The position numbers were made by a program, and so were the translations under genes. Shown one piece after another: positions 24,474 through 33,211 of a DNA stretch of 64,000 bases (positions are counted from its first letter, which is position 1; each line of letters opens with the position of its first letter). The notes beneath the pieces are model-generated. The model was given only the letters and a program-made list of their open reading frames with translations. It did not search any database and had not been told where the DNA came from. The stretch is from positions 62,001 through 126,000 of the forward strand of contig CBFIHZ010000001.1 of assembly GCA_965662545.1 (NCBI GenBank). Reading direction: 5' to 3'. Source of the DNA: CPC320 sp002684375. Lineage in GTDB: Bacteria > Pseudomonadota > Alphaproteobacteria > Rhodobacterales > Rhodobacteraceae.

Positions 24474-25067
24474 TCAGAGGGCAGCGGCGGATGGTCCACT
24501 GCGGATCCGTTGCCGCATCATTTCGGTGGCGTGATCAAAACGTTGCATGTTTTGTTCCGAGCGGGCGCTGACCTGTGCGCCCTCTGCCAGCGCCAGTGCG
24601 GCTGCGGCCTCTTTACTTGGATCGCAGACGTTGCAAATACTGCCGTCTTGGGCGGCGAGGGCAAAAACCTCTTGCAGCCAGGCCAATGTCTGCCCCCGAA
24701 AGTCGGCAATTTGCCGAAGTGTTTCCTCAGTCAGCGTATCGCGGCCCATTGACAGGGCCACACAGAGGCAAAGTGTATCGCCCCCGTTCAAAGCGGTTCT
24801 GTAAAGGTCGAGAAACCCTAGAATTCGGTCGCCACTGGAGTCCAGGTCTTGGTCTAACTTCGCCAGTTTTTTGGCAATTGCCCCTTTGTAACGCGTCATA
24901 AGGGCGGTGATTAGATCGGTTTTGGCTGGAAAATGATAATGGATACTGGCTGTGCGGATACCAACGTGTTTGCTCAGATCTGCATAGCTAAAGCCGTCAT
25001 GACCATGGCGCCTTGCCGCCCATTCGGCGGCGTCAAGAAGTACGGTTTTTGTATCTGCCTTCACCAT
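24474..25067 (-). CDS. TetR-family regulator
   Basis: A 197-residue repressor with an N-terminal helix-turn-helix (FSYADLSKHVGIRTASIHYHFPAKTDLI, about 26-53) and a ligand-binding helical domain with a Cys-rich patch (LCLCVALSMG). It is the last gene of a minus-strand cluster, 4 nt after the amine oxidase gene, with GGAG upstream. The cluster's promoter region carries a 14-bp palindrome at 28153-28166, a plausible site for this regulator. A redox or electrophile signal is possible given the neighbours, but unproven. Confidence 0.87.
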   Translation of the reverse strand: MVKADTKTVLLDAAEWAARRHGHDGFSYADLSKHVGIRTASIHYHFPAKTDLITALMTRYKGAIAKKLAKLDQDLDSSGDRILGFLDLYRTALNGGDTLCLCVALSMGRDTLTEETLRQIADFRGQTLAWLQEVFALAAQDGSICNVCDPSKEAAAALALAEGAQVSARSEQNMQRFDHATEMMRQRIRSGPSAAAL

Positions 25068-25071
25068 GGCC

Positions 25072-26118
25072 TCAAGTCTCCAATCTCATGACAACATCCT
25101 CGGCTGCAGTCAAAGCACCTTCCAGAAAGCCCCCAAATTGCGACGCAATTTCGGTTGACCCCATGATCAGTTTGCCCTGCCAAAGATTTCGCAGCGCGCT
25201 TGGCAGGCCATAACGGGGATGCCCCCCTAGTGCTTGGTGGTCAAGGGCAGAGGCAGTTTGGGGCGCATATGCCCAATCGCGCAGCTCGGTTTTCTGCGGT
25301 TTGAGCGCCTCAGGACCGAACAGACGGCCCAATTGCGCGATGCTGGCAGCGCGCAGGGCATCGCTTTGACCGTCGCGCTGGGCTGCAGGCACGCCGATAA
25401 ACCCAAACAAGGCACCGGGTGAGCCGTCCATTGCCGACGCGTCATGAATTTCCACCATCGGGCCGTGTCGACTCATGGCATCGCCTGACAGTCCCTCGTC
25501 GCGCCAGAACGGGCGCGCGTAAGTGGCCACAAATTTGGCCTGTCCGCCCATCCATGTGGGGATGTTGATCAGCGATTGCCGGACGGCTGCATCAAAATCA
25601 GGCGTGATTTTAATCGTTGCAATCACCCGTGGTGGGATTGCCAGTACAATTTGCCCTGCGGTGATCGTATCGCCATTGGCAAAGGTGACGGTGCCGGACT
25701 GATCGATTTCAACAACCGGCGCATCAAGTTTCAGCCGCGCCGGGGCAATCTGTGACGCAAGAGCTGTGACCAGCGCCATCATGCCGCCCTCAATGCGGTA
25801 CGAGCCCTCCATCGATGCATAGCCCACGCCCCGCTGGACCGCGCCGTTTTCGTCTTCGTATGACAAGTTGCCTGCGGCGTGTTGCGAAAAGACCGTCAAC
25901 CCCAGCCGTCGGGTTAAAGTGTCCATACGCGGTTGGCCGGGCCAAAACCATGAGGGGCCAAGATCAAATGCAGATCCGCCATCGCGTAGCACGTCAATAC
26001 GCCCACCCAAACGATCGCGGGCCTCGACAAGCAGAAAGTCTCGGCCCGCTTGTTGCAGTTTATCGGCTAAGGCAAGCCCAGAAAGACCACCGCCGACGAT
26101 CAGAATATCGGTATGCAT
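25072..26118 (-). CDS. FAD-dependent amine oxidase family protein
   Basis: A 348-residue flavoprotein of the monoamine oxidase/protoporphyrinogen oxidase superfamily. It has the dinucleotide-binding motif ILIVGGGLSGLALADKLQ (residues 5-22), the E-A-R-D-R-LGGR motif after beta 2 (about 32-40) and the C-terminal FAD segment ending MGSTEIASQFGGFLEGA. It is shorter than typical monoamine oxidases (about 430-500). It overlaps the SDR stop in a TAATG arrangement. The substrate is unknown; similar genes occur in light- or oxidative-stress clusters beside SDR and ChrR-like cupin genes. Confidence 0.85.
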   Translation of the reverse strand: MHTDILIVGGGLSGLALADKLQQAGRDFLLVEARDRLGGRIDVLRDGGSAFDLGPSWFWPGQPRMDTLTRRLGLTVFSQHAAGNLSYEDENGAVQRGVGYASMEGSYRIEGGMMALVTALASQIAPARLKLDAPVVEIDQSGTVTFANGDTITAGQIVLAIPPRVIATIKITPDFDAAVRQSLINIPTWMGGQAKFVATYARPFWRDEGLSGDAMSRHGPMVEIHDASAMDGSPGALFGFIGVPAAQRDGQSDALRAASIAQLGRLFGPEALKPQKTELRDWAYAPQTASALDHQALGGHPRYGLPSALRNLWQGKLIMGSTEIASQFGGFLEGALTAAEDVVMRLET

Positions 26119-26798
26119 TAGAAAGCCTCTGATTGGGGCCGCAGATCAATTTCATGCGACCAGACTGATTGGGGTTGATTTGCAATCTGCCAAAAGGTTT
26201 CGGCGATATCGTCTGGTGACATCATCTTTAAGGGGTCCATCTTGTGCAAGGCACGGCTTTGGGCGGTGTCGACAATACCGTCCAGAATAATATGAGCGAC
26301 ATGGATGCCGGCTGGCTGGAATTCACGTGCAAACGACTGCGTCAACCCCCTCAAAGCGAATTTAGCGGCAGTGAATGCGGCAAAATTTGCGCCGCCGCGC
26401 AGGCTGGCGGTTGCCCCTGATACCAGGAAAGAACCACCACCACCCCGCACCATAGGCTGGAGAGTGCTTTGTCCAAGAAGCACGGCGCTAAGGGTCATTG
26501 CACGCCAACAGTCAATAAAGTCGCTTTCGGTCAATTCCAGAAAAGGCCTAATCACCAGATGAGCCGGGTTGTGTACCACGATTTTTGGCGTTCCGTAGGC
26601 GGAAATCAGCCCGGCAATAACCGATCTGACGGCGTTTGCATCCGTCAGATCACAGGCGCGGATATCCAGATCGCTGTCTGTCGCGCCTGATCTGCTTAGG
26701 CCAACAACCGTCATGCCGTTGGCGATAAAGCGGCGCATCAGCGCCTGGCCCAACCCTGGGCCAGCGCCTGCAACCAAGGCAAAGGGTTGATGTGCCAT
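26118..26798 (-). CDS. SDR-fold protein lacking the catalytic Tyr
   Basis: A 226-residue short-chain dehydrogenase fold. The nucleotide-binding loop is GAGPGLGQAL (11-20), but NNAG is replaced by VHNPAH. The active-site region reads VSGATASLRGGANFAAFTAAKFAL, with Lys146 kept and Phe142 where the catalytic Tyr should be. The cofactor fold is therefore intact while normal hydride-transfer chemistry is doubtful. It may act on a different reaction or bind NAD(P) as a sensor. It lies between the ChrR-like cupin and the amine oxidase in one operon, with gaps of 3 nt and an overlap. Confidence 0.85.
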   Translation of the reverse strand: MAHQPFALVAGAGPGLGQALMRRFIANGMTVVGLSRSGATDSDLDIRACDLTDANAVRSVIAGLISAYGTPKIVVHNPAHLVIRPFLELTESDFIDCWRAMTLSAVLLGQSTLQPMVRGGGGSFLVSGATASLRGGANFAAFTAAKFALRGLTQSFAREFQPAGIHVAHIILDGIVDTAQSRALHKMDPLKMMSPDDIAETFWQIANQPQSVWSHEIDLRPQSEAF

Positions 26799-26801
26799 GG
26801 A

Positions 26802-27470
26802 TTAGACCGCCGGCGCTTTGGCATAGGGTAAATGGCCTGATTTTACCCAGATTTTTGCCCCTTCAGGACCCGCTTTGGCTGTTATGTGTGATCCAGATGG
26901 ACTGCGCAACCAAGAGCCTGTTCGCAACTCATCACCGCTTTCTGTGATGGTTCCGCTGAGGACCAGAACCTCGACTCCTCCGATGGCATCCAGTGTCACG
27001 TTAGTGTTGGCCTCTGCCTCAATATAGCGCACCGTTTCACGGTCATCGCTATGTAACACTGCGGCTTTAACCCCCGCCTGCATCGGTTCTGCGGATTGGG
27101 CCATATCGACATGGAACTGGTTGCGATCCTCCATATCAAACTGCCACAGTTTTACGAAAATGGTACAGCCTTCGTCCGATCCGGGGGTGTGACTTGTGGT
27201 GGGCGGATTGCGGACATAGGTGCCCGCTGGAAAATCGCCATGTTCGTCCTGAAAGACGCCGTCTAGGACGATAAACTCTTCACCCCCGGTATGAGTATGG
27301 GCCGAAAATTTACTGTTTGGCGCGTACCGTACGATTGTCGTGGCGCGCGCGACCTCACCGCCAATGCGATCCAACATACGCCGGTCAACCCCGGGCATTG
27401 GCGAGGCCTGCCAAGGTTCATTGTCAGAGTGTACGACGACGCGCTTACTGAAGTCTGAATGAAGTTCCAT
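26802..27470 (-). CDS. ChrR-like tandem cupin protein
   Basis: A 222-residue protein with two cupin modules related to the C-terminal domain of ChrR, the anti-sigma factor for singlet-oxygen response. The first module keeps a metal site (His58, His60, Glu64 or Glu65 and His94 in HTHTGGEEF and TTSHTP). The second (about 125-215) lacks the histidines. The N-terminal zinc anti-sigma domain of ChrR is absent, so it is not itself an anti-sigma factor. It lies between the GST and SDR genes. A role in oxidative or photo-oxidative stress is inferred from homology and context. Confidence 0.82.
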   Translation of the reverse strand: MELHSDFSKRVVVHSDNEPWQASPMPGVDRRMLDRIGGEVARATTIVRYAPNSKFSAHTHTGGEEFIVLDGVFQDEHGDFPAGTYVRNPPTTSHTPGSDEGCTIFVKLWQFDMEDRNQFHVDMAQSAEPMQAGVKAAVLHSDDRETVRYIEAEANTNVTLDAIGGVEVLVLSGTITESGDELRTGSWLRSPSGSHITAKAGPEGAKIWVKSGHLPYAKAPAV

Positions 27471-27498
27471 AGTCTTTTCCTTAAATTTATAAATTCAC

Positions 27499-28119
27499 TT
27501 AAGCCGCGATACTGGGTCTTTGGGCCATTTGGGCACGCCATTTGATCAGGTTGTGCAGATTTTCGGGGATATCAACCTTGGCGAAATCGGCAAACGCCAG
27601 CCCGGCAAATGCGGTGATATCGGCCATAGAAAACTGGTCTCCTGCCAGAAAATCGCTCGTGCTCAAGACACGGTCCAGATATGCCATCGTTTGGGTTGCG
27701 ACCTCGCGTTGTCTCAGGCCCCAATCGCTATTTTGATATGTTTCTAGCTCTGGACCAAGCCCGTCGGTGGCAAAATGAAAATAAGCGCCGACGGCGTCGA
27801 CCAATCCGTTTTCTGCGCGTCGGTTCATCATATGAATGACGGCGCGGTCTTTGGGGGTTTTGCCAAAAAGCGACGGGCCCTCAAAGGTGCCATCGATATA
27901 TTCGGTGATTGCGGTCACTTGCGAAATATATGTGCCGTCGTCTAATTGTGCGCAGGGTACCGACGCGTCGGGGTTTATTGCCTTGAATGCGTCTGTGCGA
28001 TGTTCCCCGTTCATGACATCAACCGATACAAATTCGACTTTGTCGGTCGCGCCCTTTTCGGCCAAAGCGATGCGCACACGGGCTGGATTTGGAAAGCCTT
28101 CGATATCAAAAATCTTCAT
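27499..28119 (-). CDS. Glutathione S-transferase
   Basis: A 206-residue cytosolic GST. The thioredoxin-like N-terminal domain contains GFPNPARVRIALAEKG and the cis-Pro segment ASVPCAQLDDGTYISQVTAITEYID, where the glutathione gamma-glutamyl contact lies. The helical C-terminal domain has the N-capping motif FSMADITAFAGLAFADF. It is the first gene of the TetR cluster. AGAGGG precedes its ATG and a palindromic site lies about 34 nt upstream. It probably detoxifies electrophiles; the exact substrate is unknown. Confidence 0.9.
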   Translation of the reverse strand: MKIFDIEGFPNPARVRIALAEKGATDKVEFVSVDVMNGEHRTDAFKAINPDASVPCAQLDDGTYISQVTAITEYIDGTFEGPSLFGKTPKDRAVIHMMNRRAENGLVDAVGAYFHFATDGLGPELETYQNSDWGLRQREVATQTMAYLDRVLSTSDFLAGDQFSMADITAFAGLAFADFAKVDIPENLHNLIKWRAQMAQRPSIAA

Positions 28120-28152
28120 TTTTTAATTCCCTCTGATTCTAAATTACTTTAC

Positions 28153-28166
28153 CTACTTACTAGTAG
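28153..28166. promoter_or_regulatory. Palindromic operator upstream of the GST cluster
   Basis: CTACTTACTAGTAG is a perfect 5-4-5 inverted repeat. It lies 34 nt before the first gene of the GST-cupin-SDR-amine oxidase-TetR operon. TetR-family repressors commonly bind sites of this size, and the operon encodes one. Confidence 0.5.
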
Positions 28167-28265
28167 ATAGATTTATATGCAAGTCCAGAGTTTACTTTTT
28201 TTAAAGTCGCTGAATTTGATATTTCGATAAAAGGCAGCGATGTTTCCCGCCAAGATCTCAAGGCA

Positions 28266-28298
28266 GTGGGTCGTAACTTAGTTTTGGTCATGACCCAC
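28266..28298 (-). other. Long hairpin after the cupin gene
   Basis: GTGGGTC and GACCCAC form a 7-bp stem enclosing 19 nt, which itself contains part of the palindrome GGTCATGACC. It begins about 43 nt past the cupin stop on the minus strand. No T-run follows, so it is at best a weak terminator or a regulator site. Confidence 0.35.
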
Positions 28299-28340
28299 GC
28301 CACTGTATTGGGGAAGGTCCAGCTAGGTCGTTGTGCCGGT

Positions 28341-28865
28341 TCAGCCTTGCACGTCTTTTTCAAAAAAGGAGGGCCGTTTGGCGCGATGTACGGGGGCGGC
28401 GTCCCTCGTGGTAAACTCATAGTTTTTGTCGACGCCGCGACGGTACGTTTTGACCTGTAAATCTACGTCAGAATAATATCCATTTTCCTCGTCTGCTCGG
28501 GTTCCGATTTCGAAAAGGATCACATCGTGTTCCGATTTGTTTAGGATGCTGTGGCCATTTGCAACGCCGGCTTTAAACCCTGCACAATCCCCAGCGTAAA
28601 GAGGGTGCTCTCCGGCGTCATCCACCAAGGTTGCGATCCCGGACATAATGATGACAAACTCATCCTCGTTCATATGCCAATGACGTAAGGACGTGCCTGT
28701 GCCCGGTGGCAAGATCGTTCTGTTAACCCCAAATTGGGTCAAACCCGCAGCGTCGCCGACGCGGTTAGTTTGTATTCTATCCGTCAGGCCTTTTGTGTAG
28801 GTGGCAAGTTGAGGCGGTAGACGCCCCGTTAGAAGCTCAAGGTGATTCAAGTCAATTTTTGGCAT
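28341..28865 (-). CDS. Cupin domain protein
   Basis: A 174-residue single-cupin protein. The first cupin motif is TSLRHWHMNEDEFVIIMSG (about 58-76), followed by the second motif ANGHSILN with a further His. These are consistent with one bound metal. The rest is typical of small cupins with unknown substrate, sometimes annotated as sugar-related or dioxygenase-like. GGAG lies 5 nt before the ATG. It is separated from the GST operon by about 220 nt containing a hairpin and an operator, so it may be transcribed separately. Confidence 0.8.
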   Translation of the reverse strand: MPKIDLNHLELLTGRLPPQLATYTKGLTDRIQTNRVGDAAGLTQFGVNRTILPPGTGTSLRHWHMNEDEFVIIMSGIATLVDDAGEHPLYAGDCAGFKAGVANGHSILNKSEHDVILFEIGTRADEENGYYSDVDLQVKTYRRGVDKNYEFTTRDAAPVHRAKRPSFFEKDVQG

Positions 28866-29661
28866 GGTTGCTCCAATCTAAAGGCGATTATCTTATGTGT
28901 GGGGCTTTTGTGACTGCGCCCTTAATAGGCGCGCGTAATCACTTTCAGGCTAGAGTATGTGGTCGAGAAAATCAATCATTAGAGGTTTTCAGTCATTGAA
29001 AATCCCCAATTAGTAGTTCGGCAAACTTACACTTAGATTTGCGGTAGGGGTTGATCTGGTCTTTGTTCGCCAGGTTTTGCCGTTTTCTAGACGTGCAACC
29101 TTCATGACGGTATCGACGCAACACTTCGGAAAAATTGCCAGACTATGAGGTGCCAAGATGTCTTGGTTTTCATAAAGACTGCGACCACGCTCTCTTTTGT
29201 TATTGGATAGTATTTTACCGAATATTAAGTTCCATTTCGCAAGTTTGAGGGTTTTGCCTGAAGGGTGAATGTGAAATTACCAGTCGGGATGAAAACAAGG
29301 CAACATCGCGTCGAGGTCCCATGCTGCAAAGGCCACTTCGAATTGTTTGAAAACAGAAATAGGTATGACCCTTGTTGGGTTTTCCTTGTATCAGACATTA
29401 TCGAGTCAAAGGTATTGGCTGTCGGGCATTTTGAAAAATAAGATTTTGTTCACTTGGTACAGACTGTTAGTGGGTCTCAATCTCATGTTGATGCGTTTGA
29501 CTTTTATTTTGGGATACTTTGCAATTTAACTCCAATGCGGGTGACAATTAAGGCGCTTGTAATGGAAACCCACTGGACCAATAGTGTACTTTATAGGGGC
29601 ATTCTCTATTTTTGGACTTTTCTTCTGAGTTGATGTGGGTCTTGTATAAGGGAGATAGATT
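28866..29661. other. Intergenic region with no supported gene
   Basis: About 800 nt between two divergent genes. A TTG-started 60-codon hydrophobic frame at 29347-29529 has no ribosome binding site and is not accepted. I see no inverted repeats of note, no RNA gene and no recognisable remnant. Frequent stops in all frames suggest non-coding or long-decayed DNA. Confidence 0.5.
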
Positions 29662-30075
29662 ATGAAAATTGCCGGTGGCTGTTATTGTGGTGAAATTCGC
29701 TTTGAAGCAGAGGGTGCATTAGAGGCGGCTTTTCAGTGCCACTGTCGTGAGTGTCAGTATATTACCGGAGGCAATCCAAATATTGTTATGGTGTTTGCCC
29801 AGCGTGATTTTCGTTATATTTCAGGCAACCCGGCAAAGTTCGCCCGCACAGATTTACCAACGCCGGTCGAGCGATATTTCTGTCAAGATTGCGGCACTGC
29901 CATAGGCAGCATAAGCCCATCGCGCCCCAATTCGATGATAGTCAAAGTTGGGACCTTGGATGATCCAAGCGTCTTTACCGCCAAGGCTGCGATATTCACT
30001 TGCGATCAGCAATCATTCCATCATGTTCCGGAGGGCCTGCCTAGTTTTGACAAGCGGCCCCCAAAGAAAAGTTGA
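29662..30075 (+). CDS. GFA/CENP-V family zinc protein
   Basis: A 137-residue protein of the glutathione-dependent formaldehyde-activating (GFA) family. The zinc-binding cysteine pattern is complete: GGCYCG near residue 6, CHCRECQ near 27 and FCQDCG near 75. The family was named for an enzyme that speeds S-hydroxymethylglutathione formation. Most members have unknown substrates, so formaldehyde handling is only a possibility. GGGAG lies before the ATG. It is a single gene that converges on the PuuB-like oxidase. Confidence 0.85.
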   Translation: MKIAGGCYCGEIRFEAEGALEAAFQCHCRECQYITGGNPNIVMVFAQRDFRYISGNPAKFARTDLPTPVERYFCQDCGTAIGSISPSRPNSMIVKVGTLDDPSVFTAKAAIFTCDQQSFHHVPEGLPSFDKRPPKKS

Positions 30076-30169
30076 GGCCGCTTGGGGCGCAGGCCGATGC
30101 CCGATAATCGCCGATTATGAATAAGGCCGCCTTGACAAAGGGGCGCATGAGAGCGCTTCGGTGCCCGTG

Positions 30170-31468
30170 TTATCTGCTTTTCCACCAATCCTTGAAGGCA
30201 AAATATCGGTTGATCGTTGGCATAAACCAAGGACGACCGTCGTAAAATGGTAATCTTGCAGGGGGTGGGCTGGAAAATATGCTGGGCCTGTTTCCAATTC
30301 CCAAGGCGGTTTCAGCGACTTTCCGGCCCATCCAGCGGGCCCAAACCGTGCCTGATCCGGCATATCCTGCAGCGTAAAAAATTTTATCATGCTCAAAGAT
30401 AACTGGCAAGCGTGAGGTGGTGAAGGCGACATTTCCCAGCCAGCAGTAATCGATTCCACAGTCTGATAAGTCTGGAAAAATCTGGGTCAGGCGGTTTTTG
30501 AGGTATTGCACTGACTGTTCAGATGGGGTGACTTTGTCCATGCTTCGCGAGCCCAGCAAGATGCGGTCCCTGTCTGGTGTGGGGCGAAAATAGCTAAATA
30601 GATTTGCAGTATTTCCGTACATACGGTGCTTTGGCATTAACGCCTGAACTTTCTCATGCCCTAAAACCTCTGTCACGATAATACAGCTTTGGGCAGGGAC
30701 CAGCCGGCGCCTTAAAAACTGTCCAAAACGTTCTTTGGTTCCCGTATAGGCATTGGTCGCGATAATGACTTTGCCGGCGGTTATTGTGCCTCGGTCAGTG
30801 ATGACCGATTTCTGACTGGGTGTCAGGTCGGTGATGTCTTTTACGGTTGTATCGGAATGGATCACCACACCGGCCGACTGGGCGGTGCGCAGCAAGCCAG
30901 CGAAAAACTTTCCCGGATGATAGCCACCAATTTCTTCGCGGACCATGCCACCAAAAAATAGATCTGTTGCAATCTCGCTGTGTTGTGCGGATTTTGGGAC
31001 CATATGCGCGGCATGTCCGTCGATGTTATTTAAACTTTCAACCTCACGCGCTTGTGCGTCATAATCAGATTGGCACATGGCCCCGGTGAACCGCCCGGTC
31101 ATTTGCAGATCGCAATCTATTTTTTCCTCGCTGCAAAATTTCGCCAGATCGACGCGTGCCTCTATTCCCTCGGCATAAACCTCATCGGCAAATGCCCGGC
31201 CGTAGGTTTTGCGCAACGCACTGTGAGAAGGCCTGATATTGCCACTGCAAATGCCACCATTGCGGGTCGAGGCGCCAAACCCTGGTGTGCCGCTGTCAAG
31301 GACAACAACCGACCGGCCCTGTCGCGCAATGGTAAGGGCGGCTGAAAGGCCGGTAAAGCCCCCACCCACGATGACAAACTCTGCGTCTGACAGCAGCCCG
31401 TCGGAATTGTTTTCGGCGATCAATGGTGTGTCTATATCCCACCAGAACGGGCTAAGTTTCATAATCAT
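30170..31468 (-). CDS. FAD-dependent amine oxidoreductase (PuuB/DAO-like)
   Basis: Flavoprotein of the D-amino-acid oxidase family. The best resemblance is to gamma-glutamylputrescine oxidase-type enzymes that oxidise secondary or N-substituted amines. From the ATG at 31468 there are 432 residues. FVIVGGGFTGLSAAL is the Rossmann motif near 31-45, then GFGASTRNGGICSG follows the second strand, and the C-terminal FAD segment is AGYAGSGTVWARWMGRK. The start is uncertain: a TTG at 31507 and an ATG at 31462 are alternatives, and none has a strong ribosome binding site. No puuA/puuC neighbours are present, so the substrate is open. Confidence 0.83.
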   Translation of the reverse strand: MIMKLSPFWWDIDTPLIAENNSDGLLSDAEFVIVGGGFTGLSAALTIARQGRSVVVLDSGTPGFGASTRNGGICSGNIRPSHSALRKTYGRAFADEVYAEGIEARVDLAKFCSEEKIDCDLQMTGRFTGAMCQSDYDAQAREVESLNNIDGHAAHMVPKSAQHSEIATDLFFGGMVREEIGGYHPGKFFAGLLRTAQSAGVVIHSDTTVKDITDLTPSQKSVITDRGTITAGKVIIATNAYTGTKERFGQFLRRRLVPAQSCIIVTEVLGHEKVQALMPKHRMYGNTANLFSYFRPTPDRDRILLGSRSMDKVTPSEQSVQYLKNRLTQIFPDLSDCGIDYCWLGNVAFTTSRLPVIFEHDKIFYAAGYAGSGTVWARWMGRKVAETALGIGNRPSIFSSPPPARLPFYDGRPWFMPTINRYFAFKDWWKSR

Positions 31469-31507
31469 ATCCAAATGCGGGCAATAGCTTTGGAAACGGT
31501 CTTTCAA

Positions 31508-32077
31508 CTATTGCAGGATGTACTTCTCAGTGTGCTAGACGGTATCTTCCGGTCTTCATTGCAAATCTTTTACTAAATTTCGAGAAAACGGGAAACTCAT
31601 ATTGTCATGCGTGTAATGGCACAGTTCTTTTACAGGTAATAATCATACTTAATCAGGAAACAGCATCCATGTGAGAGCTGTCGGGGCATCAAAACGGCTG
31701 TTTGGATTGCAACGGAAAAGGCGCGTCATGGGGGCGGCTAAGATGCCCGCGCGGATATCTGAAGTATACCAAGCGATGAGATGAGCTAACGCTTAGAATG
31801 GGCCATTATTTAACTATTTTTCATCGAGGCACTATCGTGTGCTCAACTGTATCCAGCATTTTGAACCACCGGAATGAAAACTCTTAGCAGAAAATATAGC
31901 ATAAAGCGAACAGGGCAGCGGTATGATAGGCCTAATTGATGCGGCGCGTGCGGTCCGAGGCTGCGAAAGTCCAAGTCTGATCTAGTTTGGATGCTCTAAG
32001 ATCACTCTCTTTAATACTTTAGGGCTTTAATACTTTAGGGCGCTGTGCGAAATGCTGAGAGGAAAAGGGCAACGCAT
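31508..32077. other. Intergenic region containing a 16-bp tandem duplication
   Basis: About 570 nt between the FAD oxidase and nagA. No gene is supported. The only feature is a perfect tandem copy of a 16-bp unit at 32009-32040, close to the 3' end of nagA. An antisense frame over the nagA end was rejected. Confidence 0.5.
32009..32040. repeat. Tandem 2 x 16 bp direct repeat
   Basis: CTTTAATACTTTAGGG occurs twice back to back without mismatch, at 32009-32024 and 32025-32040. It lies just downstream of nagA. It is probably a slippage duplication. Confidence 0.8.
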
Positions 32078-33208
32078 TCAGTTCAAGCCCTTAAGCTTGA
32101 AATCTTGATCCATATAAACGAGATTTTCTTGAATCGTTGTGTTCCTCAACCCATAATCGCCTTTAAGTTTTATCAACTTTGCGGGTATGCTGGTGGCCAT
32201 GGATATTGCCTTGGCTTCGTCTATACCGACTTGCCGTATCAGCGTTTCAATTGAATGTGGCATATCGATATCGGCGCCGGCGAGCGTGCCATCAAGAAGG
32301 CGCAATGTTCCTTTCCGGCGAAAAACTTTGCGTCCGTTCAAGGTAAAATGTGACAGATTTGAGCCTGCCGCGGCCATGGCGTCAGTGACAAGGTAAATTT
32401 CACCAGATCCTCTTTTGGCCCGCAGAGCGGCTCGCATCGAGGCGGGATGCACGTGCACGCCATCGGCGATCAACCCGGCAGACACATTATCGCTGTCTAA
32501 AGTTGCGCCCACAAGGCCGGGGTTGCGACTGCCAAGTTTCTCCATTGCATTGAATAAATGGGTTGTGTTGCGGGCCCCGGCGGCAACGTAGCCCATACAG
32601 GTGTCGTAATCTGCATTTGTATGGCCCAGAGATATGATCACACCCGCTTTTGCGAGGCTATGTATTTGAGCTAGGGTGACGGATTCTGGTGCGACCGTCA
32701 GCATGACATTGGGAAGGCGTTGTGCGGCCTCTGCAATCATATTGAGATCGGCGTCGGACATATTGCGGATCAGGGACGGTTCATGCGCCCCTTTACGAGC
32801 GATTGATAAATGCGGGCCTTCGAGATGAATTCCGGCAATGCCTGGGACACCCTTTGCAAGTGCTGCTGTGACCGCATCAATTGCGGCTTGGCTGCGCGCC
32901 TGCGTGTCGGTGATAAGTGTTGGCAGAAAAGTATACGTTCCCAATCGTCTATGGGCCTGCGAGATGACCTCAAGAGTTTGAAGGGTTTGGTCATCATTGA
33001 ACATAACGCCCCCCCCACCGTTTACTTGCAAATCTACGAACCCCGGCATTAGATACCCACCATCGAGGTGCCGAATTTTGCAAATAGCCGGCAGACCCTC
33101 GGGGTCTTTTATCCCAATAATCTGGTCATCTTCGCACAAAAGGGCTTTGCCTTTTTGCAGAGTAATGCCATCGTGAATGGCTGCGCCGAGCAGTGCAGTG
33201 AATGACAT
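32078..33208 (-). CDS. nagA: N-acetylglucosamine-6-phosphate deacetylase
   Basis: Removes acetate from GlcNAc-6-phosphate in the cytoplasm, giving glucosamine-6-phosphate. The 376-residue amidohydrolase has GFVDLQVNGGGG near 56-67, the metal Glu in GIHLEGPHLS, His in ISLGHTNAD, His in TTHLFNAM, and the catalytic Asp in LVTDAMAAAG. These are the NagA set. It follows the SIS-domain gene with a gap of 3 nt, so the two act in sequence. With murQ on the other side of the divergent promoter, the locus handles GlcNAc and MurNAc derivatives. Confidence 0.94.
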   Translation of the reverse strand: MSFTALLGAAIHDGITLQKGKALLCEDDQIIGIKDPEGLPAICKIRHLDGGYLMPGFVDLQVNGGGGVMFNDDQTLQTLEVISQAHRRLGTYTFLPTLITDTQARSQAAIDAVTAALAKGVPGIAGIHLEGPHLSIARKGAHEPSLIRNMSDADLNMIAEAAQRLPNVMLTVAPESVTLAQIHSLAKAGVIISLGHTNADYDTCMGYVAAGARNTTHLFNAMEKLGSRNPGLVGATLDSDNVSAGLIADGVHVHPASMRAALRAKRGSGEIYLVTDAMAAAGSNLSHFTLNGRKVFRRKGTLRLLDGTLAGADIDMPHSIETLIRQVGIDEAKAISMATSIPAKLIKLKGDYGLRNTTIQENLVYMDQDFKLKGLN

Positions 33209-33211
33209 ATC

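Noticed and set aside
29347..29529. A TTG-started hydrophobic 60-codon frame
   Set aside because: No ribosome binding site, and the region is AT-rich, which favours chance hydrophobic codons.
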